From Chrysomallon squamiferum (Eukaryota > Mollusca > Gastropoda > Neomphalida > Peltospiridae): DNA of 20,000 bases. Both the position numbers and the translations under genes were made by a program. A model generated the notes under the pieces. The model was not told the origin of the DNA, did no database searches, and worked only from the letters and a program-made list of their open reading frames with translations. Numbering within the stretch: the stretch's first letter is position 1; each line of letters starts with the position of its first letter. The stretch spans positions 13,303,416 to 13,323,415 of the forward strand of contig CM022667.1 of the NCBI GenBank assembly GCA_012295275.1. Reading direction: 5' to 3'. Of the stretch, positions 1 through 8,625 are shown in pieces.

Positions 1-180
1 ATTTTAATCAAACTTTAGTAGATGTAGAAAAAGAAAAACACTATTAAAGGCGAAGTTTAAAGGGAAGGAGGATGGAAAAGATACGGAACATGCCTCGCTC
101 GCCGATGTCAAATTAAGTTCAGTCACTTTGAAGTTCTGCTGCATTGCAAGTGTGCGTGCTAGTTTTTGTTGTACGTGCAT

Positions 181-210
181 GCGTACGTGTGTGTGTGCGT
201 GTTTGTGTGA
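181..210. repeat. Imperfect (GT)n dinucleotide repeat
   Basis: An alternating GT tract interrupted by GC and TTT. It adjoins a purine-pyrimidine alternating stretch (GTACGTGCATGCGTAC). Confidence 0.8.
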
Positions 211-250
211 ATTTCAATCAGTACGTATCGAAACATTCAGAATAAGCTAC

Positions 251-270
251 ACATACCTGTACATACCTGT
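251..270. repeat. 10-bp tandem duplication (ACATACCTGT x2)
   Basis: The decamer ACATACCTGT occurs twice back to back without mismatch. Confidence 0.8.
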
Positions 271-315
271 TTTATAACGGAATGTTAATAGGTATATTTC
301 TGTTATGAACACAGG

Positions 316-341
<26 letters not shown>
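316..341. repeat. (TA)n microsatellite
   Basis: A perfect TA alternation of about 13 units. It is followed by a GTGTGTACATG / TATATATGTACACA near-palindrome. Confidence 0.9.
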
Positions 342-347
<6 letters not shown>

Positions 348-776
348 GTGTGTGTACATGTATATATGTACACATATGATAAGGTATTTAAGTACGTATT
401 TATGTAAGCGTATATTTATATATGCATATATCTATCTATCTCTCTTACTGTAATATTTATCTTTCTTTCTATATGAATGGTTAATCGCTTTGTTTGTCCG
501 TTTGTAAGATTAATCTGTGTCTGCCCACCTGCGTTTCTAAATGTGTCACTTTGTTTACGTGTGTATTTATATTTGTATGTTCATTTTCCAACACAGATAG
601 GTCACAGAAATGTTTAAGAAATTTAATAGTACTGCACTTACGGCAAAGGTAGGGACACTACTTTGTTATTACATTGTATCGTAACCGATTATTATTTAAG
701 CAGATTTAAAAAGAACAACATGACAGATAACTGACCTGTTAGGTTTTATTTTCTAATTGAACAAAACTAGAATAAA

Positions 777-814
777 AAATAAAAAAAAAGAAGAAAAAAA
801 AAAAAAAAAAGAAA
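777..814. repeat. A-rich / poly(A) tract
   Basis: Nearly pure A with a few G interruptions, directly preceding the GACA repeats. Confidence 0.85.
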
Positions 815-828
815 ATGAGGCTAAAGTA

Positions 829-900
829 CGACAGACAGACACGGATAAAGACAAACAGACAGATAGAAATATATAGAGACAGACAGACAGACAAACAAAC
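829..900. repeat. (ACAG)n / (ACAA)n tetranucleotide repeat
   Basis: Imperfect ACAG units merging into ACAA units. The ORFs of about 100 codons that cross this region on both strands are products of the tetranucleotide period and not genes. Confidence 0.85.
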
Positions 901-904
901 ATGC

Positions 905-1112
905 AAATACAGATACATACAAACTTATATATATACACACACATACATACATACATACATACTTATATATATCCACATACATAAATACATACATACTTAT
1001 ATATATACACATACATACGTACATACATACATACATAATACATACATACATACATACATACATACATACATACATACATACATACATACATACATACATA
1101 CAAACAAACAAA
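905..1112. repeat. Compound (CATA)n repeat with a higher-order unit
   Basis: An array of ACAT/CATA units ending in a perfect (CATA)15 at 1041-1100 and three CAAA units. In the first half a composite unit, ACTTATATATAT followed by CACA/CATA units, begins at 923, 961 and 995. This gives a 34-38 bp higher-order period. Confidence 0.9.
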
Positions 1113-1260
1113 CAGTACTGCACTGGGATGATGGGTAGTAAGACAGACAAACAAAAAACATAACAATAACAAAAACAAAAAAAGAACTGAAGAAAACAAT
1201 AAAGAAAAATAAAACGAGATAGGTAACAAATATACATTTCACAAAACACGGTTCACGGTT
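1113..1260. other. A-rich spacer
   Basis: A-rich sequence with AAC/AAAC-like words. I see no coding or structural signal. Confidence 0.5.
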
Positions 1261-1359
1261 CGTTACTTATTAACTTATCTGGAACGGGAAATTAGCTCGT
1301 GACATGATAATACTCAACGCAGATTGCTTTCGACGATAACGTAAATGTGCGCAAGCCAG

Positions 1360-1367
1360 TGACGTCA
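1360..1367. promoter_or_regulatory. Perfect cAMP response element (CRE) palindrome
   Basis: TGACGTCA, the full CREB/ATF consensus, lies in a low-copy, CpG-containing island (1250-1430). The preceding bases extend the match to CCAGTGACGTCA, which recurs exactly at 9344-9355. Only the motif is seen; binding is not shown. Confidence 0.4.
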
Positions 1368-1375
1368 GCACTTAC

Positions 1376-1425
1376 CTGAATGAACCGCGGCCATTACAGC
1401 CCGGTGCACTCGTCTTTTGTTTTGT
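1376..1425 (-). other. Possible short first coding exon with strong 5' splice site (minus strand)
   Basis: Reading the minus strand, an ATG at 1394-1392 has a purine at -3 and G at +4. It opens a frame reading Met-Ala-Ala-Val-His-Ser-Gly that runs into CAG|GTAAGTG, an essentially ideal 5' splice site with the intron beginning at 1375. The sequence around it is GC- and CpG-richer than its surroundings. The 5' limit is arbitrary, because I cannot see a transcription start. Without splicing, the frame ends three codons after the glycine. No partner exon is recognisable in the window. It could be chance: a short motif in low-copy DNA. Confidence 0.15.
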
Positions 1426-1450
1426 GTTTGACGTGTTGACACCTTACCTA

Positions 1451-1510
1451 GTGTGTGCGTGCGTGTGTGTGTGCGTGTGTCTCTGTGTGTTTGTGTGTCT
1501 GTGTGTGCGT
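1451..1510. repeat. Imperfect (GT)n repeat
   Basis: GT alternation with GC, CT and TT interruptions over about 60 bp. Confidence 0.9.
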
Positions 1511-1624
1511 AACGTACAGAAAATAACTTTGTATTTTTCAGTAACAAGCAGGCAGCAGGGGATCACCTAGAAATAGCTGGTACTCAAACAGATGTTGTCA
1601 GCGTCTGTATTTATTTTACTATTG

Positions 1625-1641
1625 CTGTTGTTGTTGTTGTT
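1625..1641. repeat. (TTG)n trinucleotide repeat
   Basis: A short TTG run, followed by diverged TTG/CTG words and AT-rich sequence. Confidence 0.7.
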
Positions 1642-1721
1642 TCTGTTATCAGTGTTGCTGTTGTAGTTAATATTTTTGTTTATTTATTTATTGTAAATAT
1701 TAATTTATTTTATTAAATTAC

Positions 1722-1738
1722 TATATATATATATATAT
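1722..1738. repeat. (TA)n microsatellite
   Basis: A perfect TA alternation within AT-rich sequence. Confidence 0.85.
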
Positions 1739-1796
1739 TCATATTTTGAAAAATTATTGATTATGTTTATTTTAAAAGAAATTTATATTTATATTT

Positions 1797-1869
1797 TTAC
1801 TACTACTACTACTATCATCATCATCATCATCATCATTTTAATATTTTGCACACTTGGCAGTAATCGTAA

Positions 1870-1901
<32 letters not shown>

Positions 1902-2160
1902 ATAATAATAATAATAGTACCTGTAGCAGTAATAATATTAGGTAGTGCCAGTAATAGTGACAGTAGTAGTAGTCGTCGTCGTGGTAGTAGTAGTAGTAAC
2001 AGTAGTGGCAGCTGTTGTAGCAATAATCCAAGAGCAGTGACAGTAACAATGACGTTGATAATAATAATTCTTGTAGCAGTAGTAGTGGCGGTGGTGATGG
2101 TGGTAACAGTAGTAGTAGTAGCAGTCACTCTGTAAATAACGATGGCGACGATAATAGTAA
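1797..2160. repeat. Compound and decayed trinucleotide field (ACT, ATC, AAT, AGT, CGT, GTG)
   Basis: Begins with perfect ACT and ATC runs (1798-1836) and ACT/AAT (1871-1915). It then continues for 240 bp as a mixed AGT/AGC/AAT/CGT/GTG field with a kept three-base register. Because the period is three, open frames of 60-120 codons cross it on both strands (poly-Leu, Ser, Val, Thr). I treat these as artefacts of the repeat. Confidence 0.9.
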
Positions 2161-2404
2161 CAACGTTATCATTTGGTTTCGTCTTCTTTTTCTCCACTCC
2201 ATCTTTTTTCTTTTCTCTTTGTCTGTAGACGATGTGTTAGGTATTAAGTTTCTAGACATATCCACTTATATTTAATAATAGTAAGATAAACCATGCTTAA
2301 CGACAGCGAAACTGAAGTGACACAAATATTTAGAAGTAAAAAACAAAATAAAATAATTTAAAATTTAAAAAATAAAAACAGCTGCAAAACGGCAACATCA
2401 GGAA
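2161..2404. other. AT-rich spacer, pyrimidine-rich at its left end
   Basis: A CTTTTTCT-type pyrimidine tract at about 2180-2222 is followed by AT-rich sequence. No gene is visible. Confidence 0.5.
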
Positions 2405-2459
2405 ACACGACACCGACACGACACCGACACGACACTGACACGACACCGACACGATACCG
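2405..2459. repeat. 11-bp CpG-bearing minisatellite (ACACGACACCG, five copies)
   Basis: Five contiguous 11-bp units begin at 2405, 2416, 2427, 2438 and 2449. Units 1, 2 and 4 are identical. Unit 3 has one C-to-T change (CACTG) and unit 5 has one C-to-T change (GATAC). The unit carries two CpGs and its period is not a multiple of three. Confidence 0.95.
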
Positions 2460-2870
2460 TAAACAAAAACTGGACACGCGTCTTTCTAGAATGTTCGGTT
2501 TGCTGGTGACGTTGCACTTTTGAAACGATCTGTGAGCTGAATGAACTGAAATTCATACACCTGATGCTGAAAAAACGACACAGAAATGCAGCTGTCGTCG
2601 ATAAAAATCAGGCAAGTTGATACCCGAGCTAAAAGAGGATAACGTAAATCCACACTTAATCCCTTTATTTCTGTCTGAAACGTATCGACTTACGCAAGCC
2701 GTTCCCGGTGGCAGTCGAAACCTTCCATAAACAAAAACCTGTTGACAGAGGACACCTCTCTAATGAAACTGATATTACTCTACGGTTAGTGTAGTGAATC
2801 TGGTTTCCCTAATTAATTGTACACACATAATCTGGACAAAGTTTAACACTAACAAAAGCCTTCGAATTTT
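2460..2870. other. Low-copy non-coding stretch
   Basis: Non-repetitive sequence of mixed composition ending in a short T run. No long open frame, tRNA or transposon terminus is visible. It holds one heat-shock-element match. Confidence 0.5.
2484..2496. promoter_or_regulatory. Heat shock element match (three units)
   Basis: TTCTAGAATGTTC fits the HSF consensus of three alternating pentamers, TTCnnGAAnnTTC, with no mismatch. A match this good is expected by chance about 0.15 times in 20 kb over both strands, so it is suggestive only. Confidence 0.25.
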
Positions 2871-2910
2871 TTTTTTTTTAAATCAAATATGAATTGCCGT
2901 GTTCTACTTA

Positions 2911-3070
2911 TGTTATTGCTGCTACTGCTACTGTTACTACCACAGCTACTACTACTACTACTATTATCATTACTACAACTACTACTACTAACACTACTAG
3001 TGCTGTTGTCGCTGCTGCTGCAGCTACCTTCACCTTTATTCTTACTTCCATTATTATTATTATTATTATT
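2911..3070. repeat. Compound trinucleotide field (ACT, TGC, ATT)
   Basis: ACT/GCT/TGC words in a three-base register, ending in a perfect ATT run (3050-3069). The Leu/Thr/Ser open frames across it come from the repeat. Confidence 0.9.
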
Positions 3071-3200
3071 ACATCTATCTATCTGTTTATCTATATATCT
3101 ATATCTATATATATATGTATGTATGTATGTATGTTTATATATATATATACGTGTGTGTGTGTGTGCATGTGTGTGAGTGTATATATATATATATATATTA
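3071..3200. repeat. Compound TATC / GTAT / GT / AT repeat
   Basis: Successive short TATC (3071-3112), GTAT (3115-3135), GT (3150-3178) and AT (3180-3198) arrays. Confidence 0.9.
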
Positions 3201-3329
3201 CAAAAAATATTACGAGTGACACACATAACCTTACAGACTACTTAGCTGGATATCTAGAGCCATAGATAAATATGTAAATGAGGGTCATTACACTATATGT
3301 GATAAATAAAGATAATAGTGGCTGTTTCA

Positions 3330-3470
3330 TATATATATACATATATATACACACATACACACACACATGCACACAGATATATGCATACACAATGCACATG
3401 CACGAATACCTATATATACAACTACACACATGCATGCACAGACATATATATATATATATACACAGAGACA
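3330..3470. repeat. Compound AT / CA / CACATG repeat
   Basis: TATATATACA and CACACATG blocks over 140 bp, with a perfect TA run at about 3446-3460. Open frames on both strands reflect the repeat. Confidence 0.85.
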
Positions 3471-3853
3471 TATACAAACGAAGCGATATCATAAAATATA
3501 ACTGAATATATAATTTTTACAATACTACTTACTTGCTACACAGCAGTTTCTGTATTACTACATATAATATTAATAGTAATAATACAAATGTGGTATTTAG
3601 TTTACTTTATTTCCATTCATTTCATAGTGTTTCTCTTATTTATTTATTTATTTATTTATTTAGTTAGTTAGTTAATTATAAATGTACATGTTTTAGTTTC
3701 TGCTAATCAGTCTTGCTCGTCTTGTCCATTTCCGTTTGGCTTTGAATGTCTAAGCCGTCGTACGTTTTCCAGCCTGTGGGTAGGTTCATTTAAATGATTT
3801 TTTCTGCTAACTTTTGGATGGCGGCAGCAGATTTTCTCTCTAATAATAATATA
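3471..3853. other. AT-rich stretch with TTTA and TTAG runs
   Basis: Contains (TTTA)n at 3637-3662 running into (TTAG)n at 3661-3676. A low-copy segment of about 150 bp (3700-3850) follows. No gene is recognised. Confidence 0.55.
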
Positions 3854-3940
3854 GAAGAAGAAGAAGAAGAAGAAGAAGAAGAAGAAGAAGAAGAAGAAGA
3901 AGAAGAAGAAGAAGAAGAAGAAGAAGAAGAAGAAGAAGAA
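3854..3940. repeat. (GAA)29 trinucleotide repeat
   Basis: A perfect purine-only GAA array of 29 units. An ATG-initiated frame from 3794 reads through it as 29 glutamates flanked by short non-repeat tails and stops at 4024. On the other strand it reads as poly-Phe. The flanks show no domain. GAA/TTC arrays of this kind are known to form triplexes (H-DNA). Confidence 0.97.
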
Positions 3941-3941
3941 A

Positions 3942-4678
3942 GGACAGAATGTTTTTTTTATAAAACACAAAAAGAAAAAAATCCAAAGAAAACCTCAAAT
4001 GTTAATCTGTACAGCACAGTTTAAAAGCACAGGTGTGAACAGTGAGAACAGGTGAGAAAACAATAATTTTCTATCGTTTTATTGTTTTGAAAAGGTGTGC
4101 CGAATCGATGGCCACGGATGTGTTGTAAAAACAATTCATTTTGTACTTTTATTAGTACTAACACAAAAAAAAAAAAAAAAAAAAAAATTATAAAAAATAT
4201 TAAAAAGTCGGGGCATGTCCTTTTTTTCTTCTTTAGATTATAAAGAGATATGAACAGAATTTTTATCAAGTTCAAGGAGAGGTCTAAAACACGCTTTCAC
4301 AGTTAGGTAAAATACGTGGGCAGGTCTATAATTAACCCATTTGCTGTTAAACTCTTAAGCCGGGTCATAGTTTTCTCATCATAATTAAGACGATAATGTT
4401 ATTTTTTATTTTTTTACATTTGCCGTGACGTTCTGTGAGTCATTGTATTTAGTAAATTCATTTATTAAACAAATACTGACATATAAGTTATTATGGTGGC
4501 AGCATGTACTTCTCTGATCAAGAGAGGCATTTTCTTAATCTTTTTTTGTAAGTTCAACCAACTGTGTTTCATACACAAAATGACTGGAATGATTCGAAAA
4601 TGTTTGGTGTGTGCTTTTTATTAAATAAATAATATGTTTTCTTTTTCTTAGCATCTTTATTTGGATAAGAGCATGTCC
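3942..4678. other. AT-rich low-copy stretch with a poly(A) run
   Basis: Contains a 23-base A run at 4165-4187 and otherwise AT-rich low-copy sequence. The small open frames are Lys/Phe-rich from homopolymers. No gene is recognised. Confidence 0.55.
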
Positions 4679-4759
4679 AAAAAAAAAAAAAAAAAAAAAA
4701 AATCAAACAAACAACCATATAATAATGATAATGATAATTAAAAAAAAAAAAAAAAAAAA
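4679..4759. repeat. Paired poly(A) tracts
   Basis: A runs at 4679-4702 and 4740-4759 are separated by a short AATGAT-rich spacer. Confidence 0.85.
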
Positions 4760-4908
4760 GAAAAGAAAAAGATAATAAAGAAAATAAATACAACTATGTG
4801 AAGAAATAATGTGTTTCATAATATTTTTATTTCATATTTTTAATTGATATCAGTAATTGATATTTGTATAAAACTTCTATTTAGAGGTCATAAAATTTGC
4901 CAGTTTGT

Positions 4909-4920
4909 CCACTTCCGGAA
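4909..4920 (-). promoter_or_regulatory. ETS-family site match
   Basis: CCACTTCCGGAA reads on the minus strand as TTCCGGAAGTGG and contains the ETS/GABP core CCGGAAGT. It is an isolated motif in AT-rich sequence. Confidence 0.25.
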
Positions 4921-4962
4921 AAATGATCCATACACACTCCATTGCTCCTGCTTTTTAAACAT

Positions 4963-5014
4963 TATTTATTTATTTATTCGTTCATTCGTTCGTTCGTTCC
5001 TTCATTCATTCTTT
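4963..5014. repeat. (ATTT)n / (CGTT)n / (CATT)n tetranucleotide repeat
   Basis: TTTA units pass into TTCG/TTCA units in the same four-base register. Confidence 0.85.
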
Positions 5015-5289
5015 AGTATTATTATTGTTACAATTATTGATATTGGTATAGGTACTAGTATTGGTAGTGTTGTTGTTGTTGTTTGTGTTATTACGTTTTT
5101 TCTTCAAAGTCAACTCATTTCAGTATGAAGATAAAAATTAAAAATGACACCAGTAATATCTGACAGTCTCAAGGTTATTTTTTGAAAATATTATTTCTCA
5201 ATCTTTTATCGAAAATATCTCTGTCTCTCATTTTTAAAATATCCTTTTTTCTTTCTTTTTTTTATAATTCATTTTATTTCGTCTGTCTG
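5015..5289. other. AT-rich stretch
   Basis: Diverged TTG/TTA words, then T-rich sequence. Nothing gene-like is visible. Confidence 0.5.
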
Positions 5290-5315
5290 GAAAGGTTTGT
5301 ACATTTCTTCGGAAA

Positions 5316-5329
5316 GCGCCATCTATCGG
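5316..5329 (-). promoter_or_regulatory. CTCF-like binding site
   Basis: Read on the minus strand, CCGATAGATGGCGC matches 12 of 14 positions of the bilaterian CTCF consensus CCASYAGRKGGCRS, including the whole YAGRKGGCRS core. It lies next to a perfect E-box palindrome. Confidence 0.35.
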
Positions 5330-5331
5330 GC

Positions 5332-5343
5332 CACCTGCAGGTG
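5332..5343. promoter_or_regulatory. 12-bp perfect palindrome of two E-boxes
   Basis: CACCTGCAGGTG is self-complementary over all 12 bases and consists of two abutting CACCTG/CAGGTG E-boxes. This is the class bound by Snail, ZEB and E-protein factors. It starts two bases after the CTCF-like site. Confidence 0.4.
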
Positions 5344-5832
5344 TTTCTCGCGTGTGAATGTTTCAATTACCAAGTGTCAAAAAAAGAAGAAGAAAAAAAA
5401 ATATGAGAGAGTAAAAGAGACTTCTGCCACCAGTCGTCCCCGAAGAATTGCGACAAAACGACACCCGCTGATTCGCGTCAGCTCGGAAACGGATTAAACG
5501 TAAGACAAGCTCACCTGCATTGTAGGAAGACGCGGAACTTTGTGTGACTTCTGTCCTCGTGGAATTTGGTTAATGTCTATATGTTTGCTGTATTCAGCGT
5601 GCAGGAATGGACGTTAACACACGGGCGGAATGTGGCCCGCAGTGCCGAATATAGCTCGTACGTTAAGTTTCGCTGTTTGCTTTAGGTAAGTCGAAAAAAA
5701 AAGTCATCTGAGAAAATGGTCGTTTGTCGCATCGCCACTCTTACCATGAAGCATATTATTATGATTTTTATTATTGTCATTAACCTCTTCATCGTTTTCT
5801 GTCTGTTTATTTGTTTATTTTTTCATCGTACG

Positions 5833-5996
<164 letters not shown>

Positions 5997-6283
5997 AATA
6001 TCTTTCCGTTTCAGTCGCTTGCAAATTTTATTCATTATTTCTATTTTGCCAGTGTACAATTTAAGAAAAAGAAAGAAAATAGATACAAACAAAACTCACA
6101 TGATTTCTACAATCCAACGCAGCGACTTCTATCACCAATTTAATTTTAATTTTAAATTAATATTATTATTATTTATAGATTTTACTCTTCTCGCTCAGAC
6201 GCTTTAAACTGCTAAATAAAAGTAACATTTGATAGTGTTGACATTTTAATTACCCTTCGTACCGTCGTTAACACCTCCCATAA
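5997..6283. other. AT-rich spacer between the (CT) tract and the CpG island
   Basis: Low-copy AT-rich sequence with A-rich and ATT words. No gene is visible. Confidence 0.5.
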
Positions 6284-6540
6284 ACTGGATCGAGCAAGCC
6301 GGAGCGAGATCGCTGGCATACCGCGATCGCGTGCCGGTTCGCAATTAATCACCCCGTCCTGTCTGCGGTTTCCAGTCCTGCCCGATACGCAAGCCGCGTT
6401 GTCAGACAGACCGCGCAGATTAAAATCTTAATGCGCGCACCGCTATCGTACACGGGACCCAGGCGCGTGCTACGCCCAAAAAACGCCACGACCGCGAAGC
6501 CAGTCAGAGAATCCACGGCAATTGACGACTCGTGTTAGAT
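6284..6540. promoter_or_regulatory. Compact CpG island
   Basis: About 255 bp with G+C near 57 percent and about 33 CpGs by hand count. The observed/expected CpG ratio is well above 1, in a window that is otherwise strongly AT-rich. The edges are sharp: AT-rich sequence resumes immediately on both sides. Plus-strand frame 2 is open for 84 codons (6284-6538) without an early ATG. Its translation is Arg/Ala/Ser-rich and unrecognised, and stop codons are expected to be rare in CpG-rich DNA, so this is weak evidence of coding. Inside is a near-palindrome at 6414-6437, GCGC plus ATTAA arms around AATC. It may be an unmethylated promoter, an enhancer or the edge of an exon. Confidence 0.6.
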
Positions 6541-6980
<440 letters not shown>

Positions 6981-7025
6981 GACACATTCAGACAAACTCA
7001 GACACACAAACGCACATCCACACAT

Positions 7026-7534
7026 CTTAATTATGACAAACTTTTTGACCGAAATACTTCAAAGCATGGTTTTATAATGTTAATGGTAAAATGTACCTCC
7101 TCTGACGGTGTTAAATTAGTGTGGGTGATTTGAATATGTCCTCATCAGTTCATCTGCATCTCTGTGATTGGTTTTGTGTTTCCTAATTACGTTTCTTCAC
7201 ACTTACAACAAATTAGATCTCACTTTCTGCACGGATTTGCTATCAAACACGTATTTGATGGTCACGTGTCTTCAATATACTGTTAATGAGCTTGGATGTG
7301 ATCGAAATATCCTATTAAATTACGGAAGATGCGGGGGTGGAGATTCTTTCAAGACCTATACGTGTCTTCTGGTTTTCTTTAGCCCAATTTCATCAGTTAA
7401 TACATTTATTCCCTTAGTTTGCCGAATTTAGATAATTAAGTAGTGTTACTTAATGAAATTCAGTTTGAAATAAAAGGAGAAGATGAAATAGATGTCGAGA
7501 AGATGACACATGTATAAATATATACACATTCACA
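7026..7534. other. Low-copy stretch with one non-repetitive open frame
   Basis: An 88-codon frame at 7168-7431 on the plus strand is not repeat-derived. However, it begins at TTG, its first ATG is about 90 bases in, and no motif is recognisable. It is probably chance. A CCAAT-like ATTGG lies at 7167-7171. Confidence 0.45.
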
Positions 7535-7555
7535 TATATATATATATATATATAT
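7535..7555. repeat. (TA)n microsatellite
   Basis: A perfect TA run within a CACAT/TATA context. Confidence 0.85.
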
Positions 7556-7572
7556 CCACATTCATACTTACC

Positions 7573-7665
7573 ATTGTTATTATTGTTGTTTATGATGATT
7601 ATGCTGATATTGCTGAAGCTGTTGCAGTTGAAGCTGCTATTGATGTCGTTGTTTTTGTTGTTAAT
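7573..7665. repeat. Decayed trinucleotide field (TTG, GAT, GCT)
   Basis: TTG/ATT/GAT/GCT words in a three-base register with many substitutions. Confidence 0.65.
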
Positions 7666-7774
7666 TTAAAATACTCATTACATTTTTGGAAAGTAGCAAT
7701 AAAACAAGCATAAACCTTAAATACTGTATTCCAGTAACTCGCAAAGGTACTATTATGTGGCATCATAGCATTGT

Positions 7775-7782
7775 TGACGTCA
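7775..7782. promoter_or_regulatory. Perfect CRE palindrome
   Basis: TGACGTCA in low-copy sequence, one of three perfect CREs in the window (also 1360-1367 and 9348-9355). Confidence 0.35.
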
Positions 7783-7825
7783 TATTTACGTTTTTGTACG
7801 TTTTGTAGATTTTTGAGACGACTAA

Positions 7826-7875
7826 CCACACACACGCGCACACACTGTCACACACACACACACACACACACACAC
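7826..7875. repeat. (CA)n microsatellite
   Basis: CA alternation with two interruptions. Confidence 0.9.
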
Positions 7876-8231
7876 TTATGCACACATTTTTGCAAAGAGA
7901 AAGGAACAAGATGAAAAAAGCAAAGAAAGTAAAATAATAATTATTTTAAATCTAATAAACCTTTAAACAGTAAGGTCAGATCTGTTATTTAGAGCACAGT
8001 TTTTTTTTTTTTTTTTTTCTTGTCGGAATTCTAATATATGTAATGCTCTGTACGTTACCGTAAATTATGTTATGTGACCAGTAGCAGGTTCATACCGTGA
8101 TATTTATTCACACTCACAAAAAGCTAATGTGGCATAGCAATAAACCGGAAGCAAAACAAATTATTTTGACTGAAAATGACCGAGATTAATCTCGAAAATT
8201 TCACACCGTCATCATCAGTTTTTCTCTGTTT
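7876..8231. other. AT-rich stretch with a poly(T) run
   Basis: Contains T19 at 8000-8018 and low-copy AT-rich sequence. An ETS-like ACCGGAAGC lies at 8143-8151. No gene is visible. Confidence 0.5.
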
Positions 8232-8256
8232 ATCATCACATGATGATAACGATAAT

Positions 8257-8350
<94 letters not shown>

Positions 8351-8511
8351 GTGGTAGTAGCAGCAGTAGTATTAATTGTTGTGTGATGGTAGTAGTAGAC
8401 AAAGATAACAAATACAACAGCAATGTTATTATTACTACAGTTCCTACTACTACTACTACTACTACTACAACTACTATAACAACAACAGCAGCACCACCAA
8501 CAACAACAACA

Positions 8512-8542
<31 letters not shown>

Positions 8543-8625
8543 ATAATAATAATGGTAGTAGTAGTAATAATAATAATAAAAAGGTAGTAGTAGTGTAGTA
8601 GTAGTAGTAGTAGTAGTAATATGCA
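8232..8625. repeat. Compound trinucleotide field (AAC, AAT, AGT, ACT)
   Basis: Starts with the ATCATCA-CA-TGATGAT inverted repeat. A perfect (AAC)n to 8300 and (AAT)n to about 8350 follow, then AGT, ACT, AAC, ACT, AAT and AGT blocks to 8620. The long Asn- and Thr-rich frame is repeat-derived. Confidence 0.95.

Larger units (their letters stand above)
1..776. other. AT-rich non-coding stretch with short simple repeats
   Basis: No credible gene is visible. The sequence is mostly low-copy and AT-rich, with short GT, AT, TATC and TTTC runs embedded. The open frames here are short and have no recognisable protein character. It is best read as intergenic or intronic filler. Confidence 0.6.
5290..5700. 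promoter_or_regulatory. CpG-enriched low-copy block; candidate bidirectional promoter with leader exons
   Basis: This block is richer in G+C and CpG than the AT-rich DNA to its left; I hand-counted roughly 25 CpGs in 5400-5690. It carries a CTCF-like site, a 12-bp E-box palindrome and two strong 5' splice-site sequences pointing outward. These are CAG|GTGAGC on the minus strand (intron from 5514 leftward) and TAG|GTAAGT on the plus strand (intron from 5686 rightward). Two outward-facing donors about 170 bp apart in a CpG-rich block is what a bidirectional promoter with two short first exons would look like. No TATA box or start site can be assigned, and no long coding frame lies between the donors. 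The promoter role is inference. Confidence 0.3.

Noticed and set aside
815-1249. Overlapping open frames on both strands (Ile/His/Thr- and Val/Cys/Met-rich)
   Set aside because: They are translations of ACAG and CATA repeats and have no independent sequence.
2405-2459. Direct repeats considered as a CRISPR array
   Set aside because: The units are contiguous with no spacers, and the window is eukaryotic.
3707-3830. Minus-strand Arg/Asn/Asp-rich tail of a poly-Phe frame
   Set aside because: It looked faintly like a retroelement C-terminus, but it is about 40 residues long with no motif I can name.
4333-4370. TTAACCCATTTGCTGTTAAAC as a possible dispersed repeat terminus
   Set aside because: It reminded me of repeats starting TTAACCC in mollusc genomes, but I cannot verify the match or find a second end.
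7168-7431. 87-aa non-repetitive frame
   Set aside because: It begins at TTG, which is not a normal eukaryotic start. The ATG comes late, and composition and length are compatible with chance.
8176-8598. Asn/Thr-rich 140-codon frame resembling a prion-like domain
   Set aside because: It is entirely (AAC)n, (AAT)n and (ACT)n; the low-complexity protein is a by-product of the trinucleotide period.
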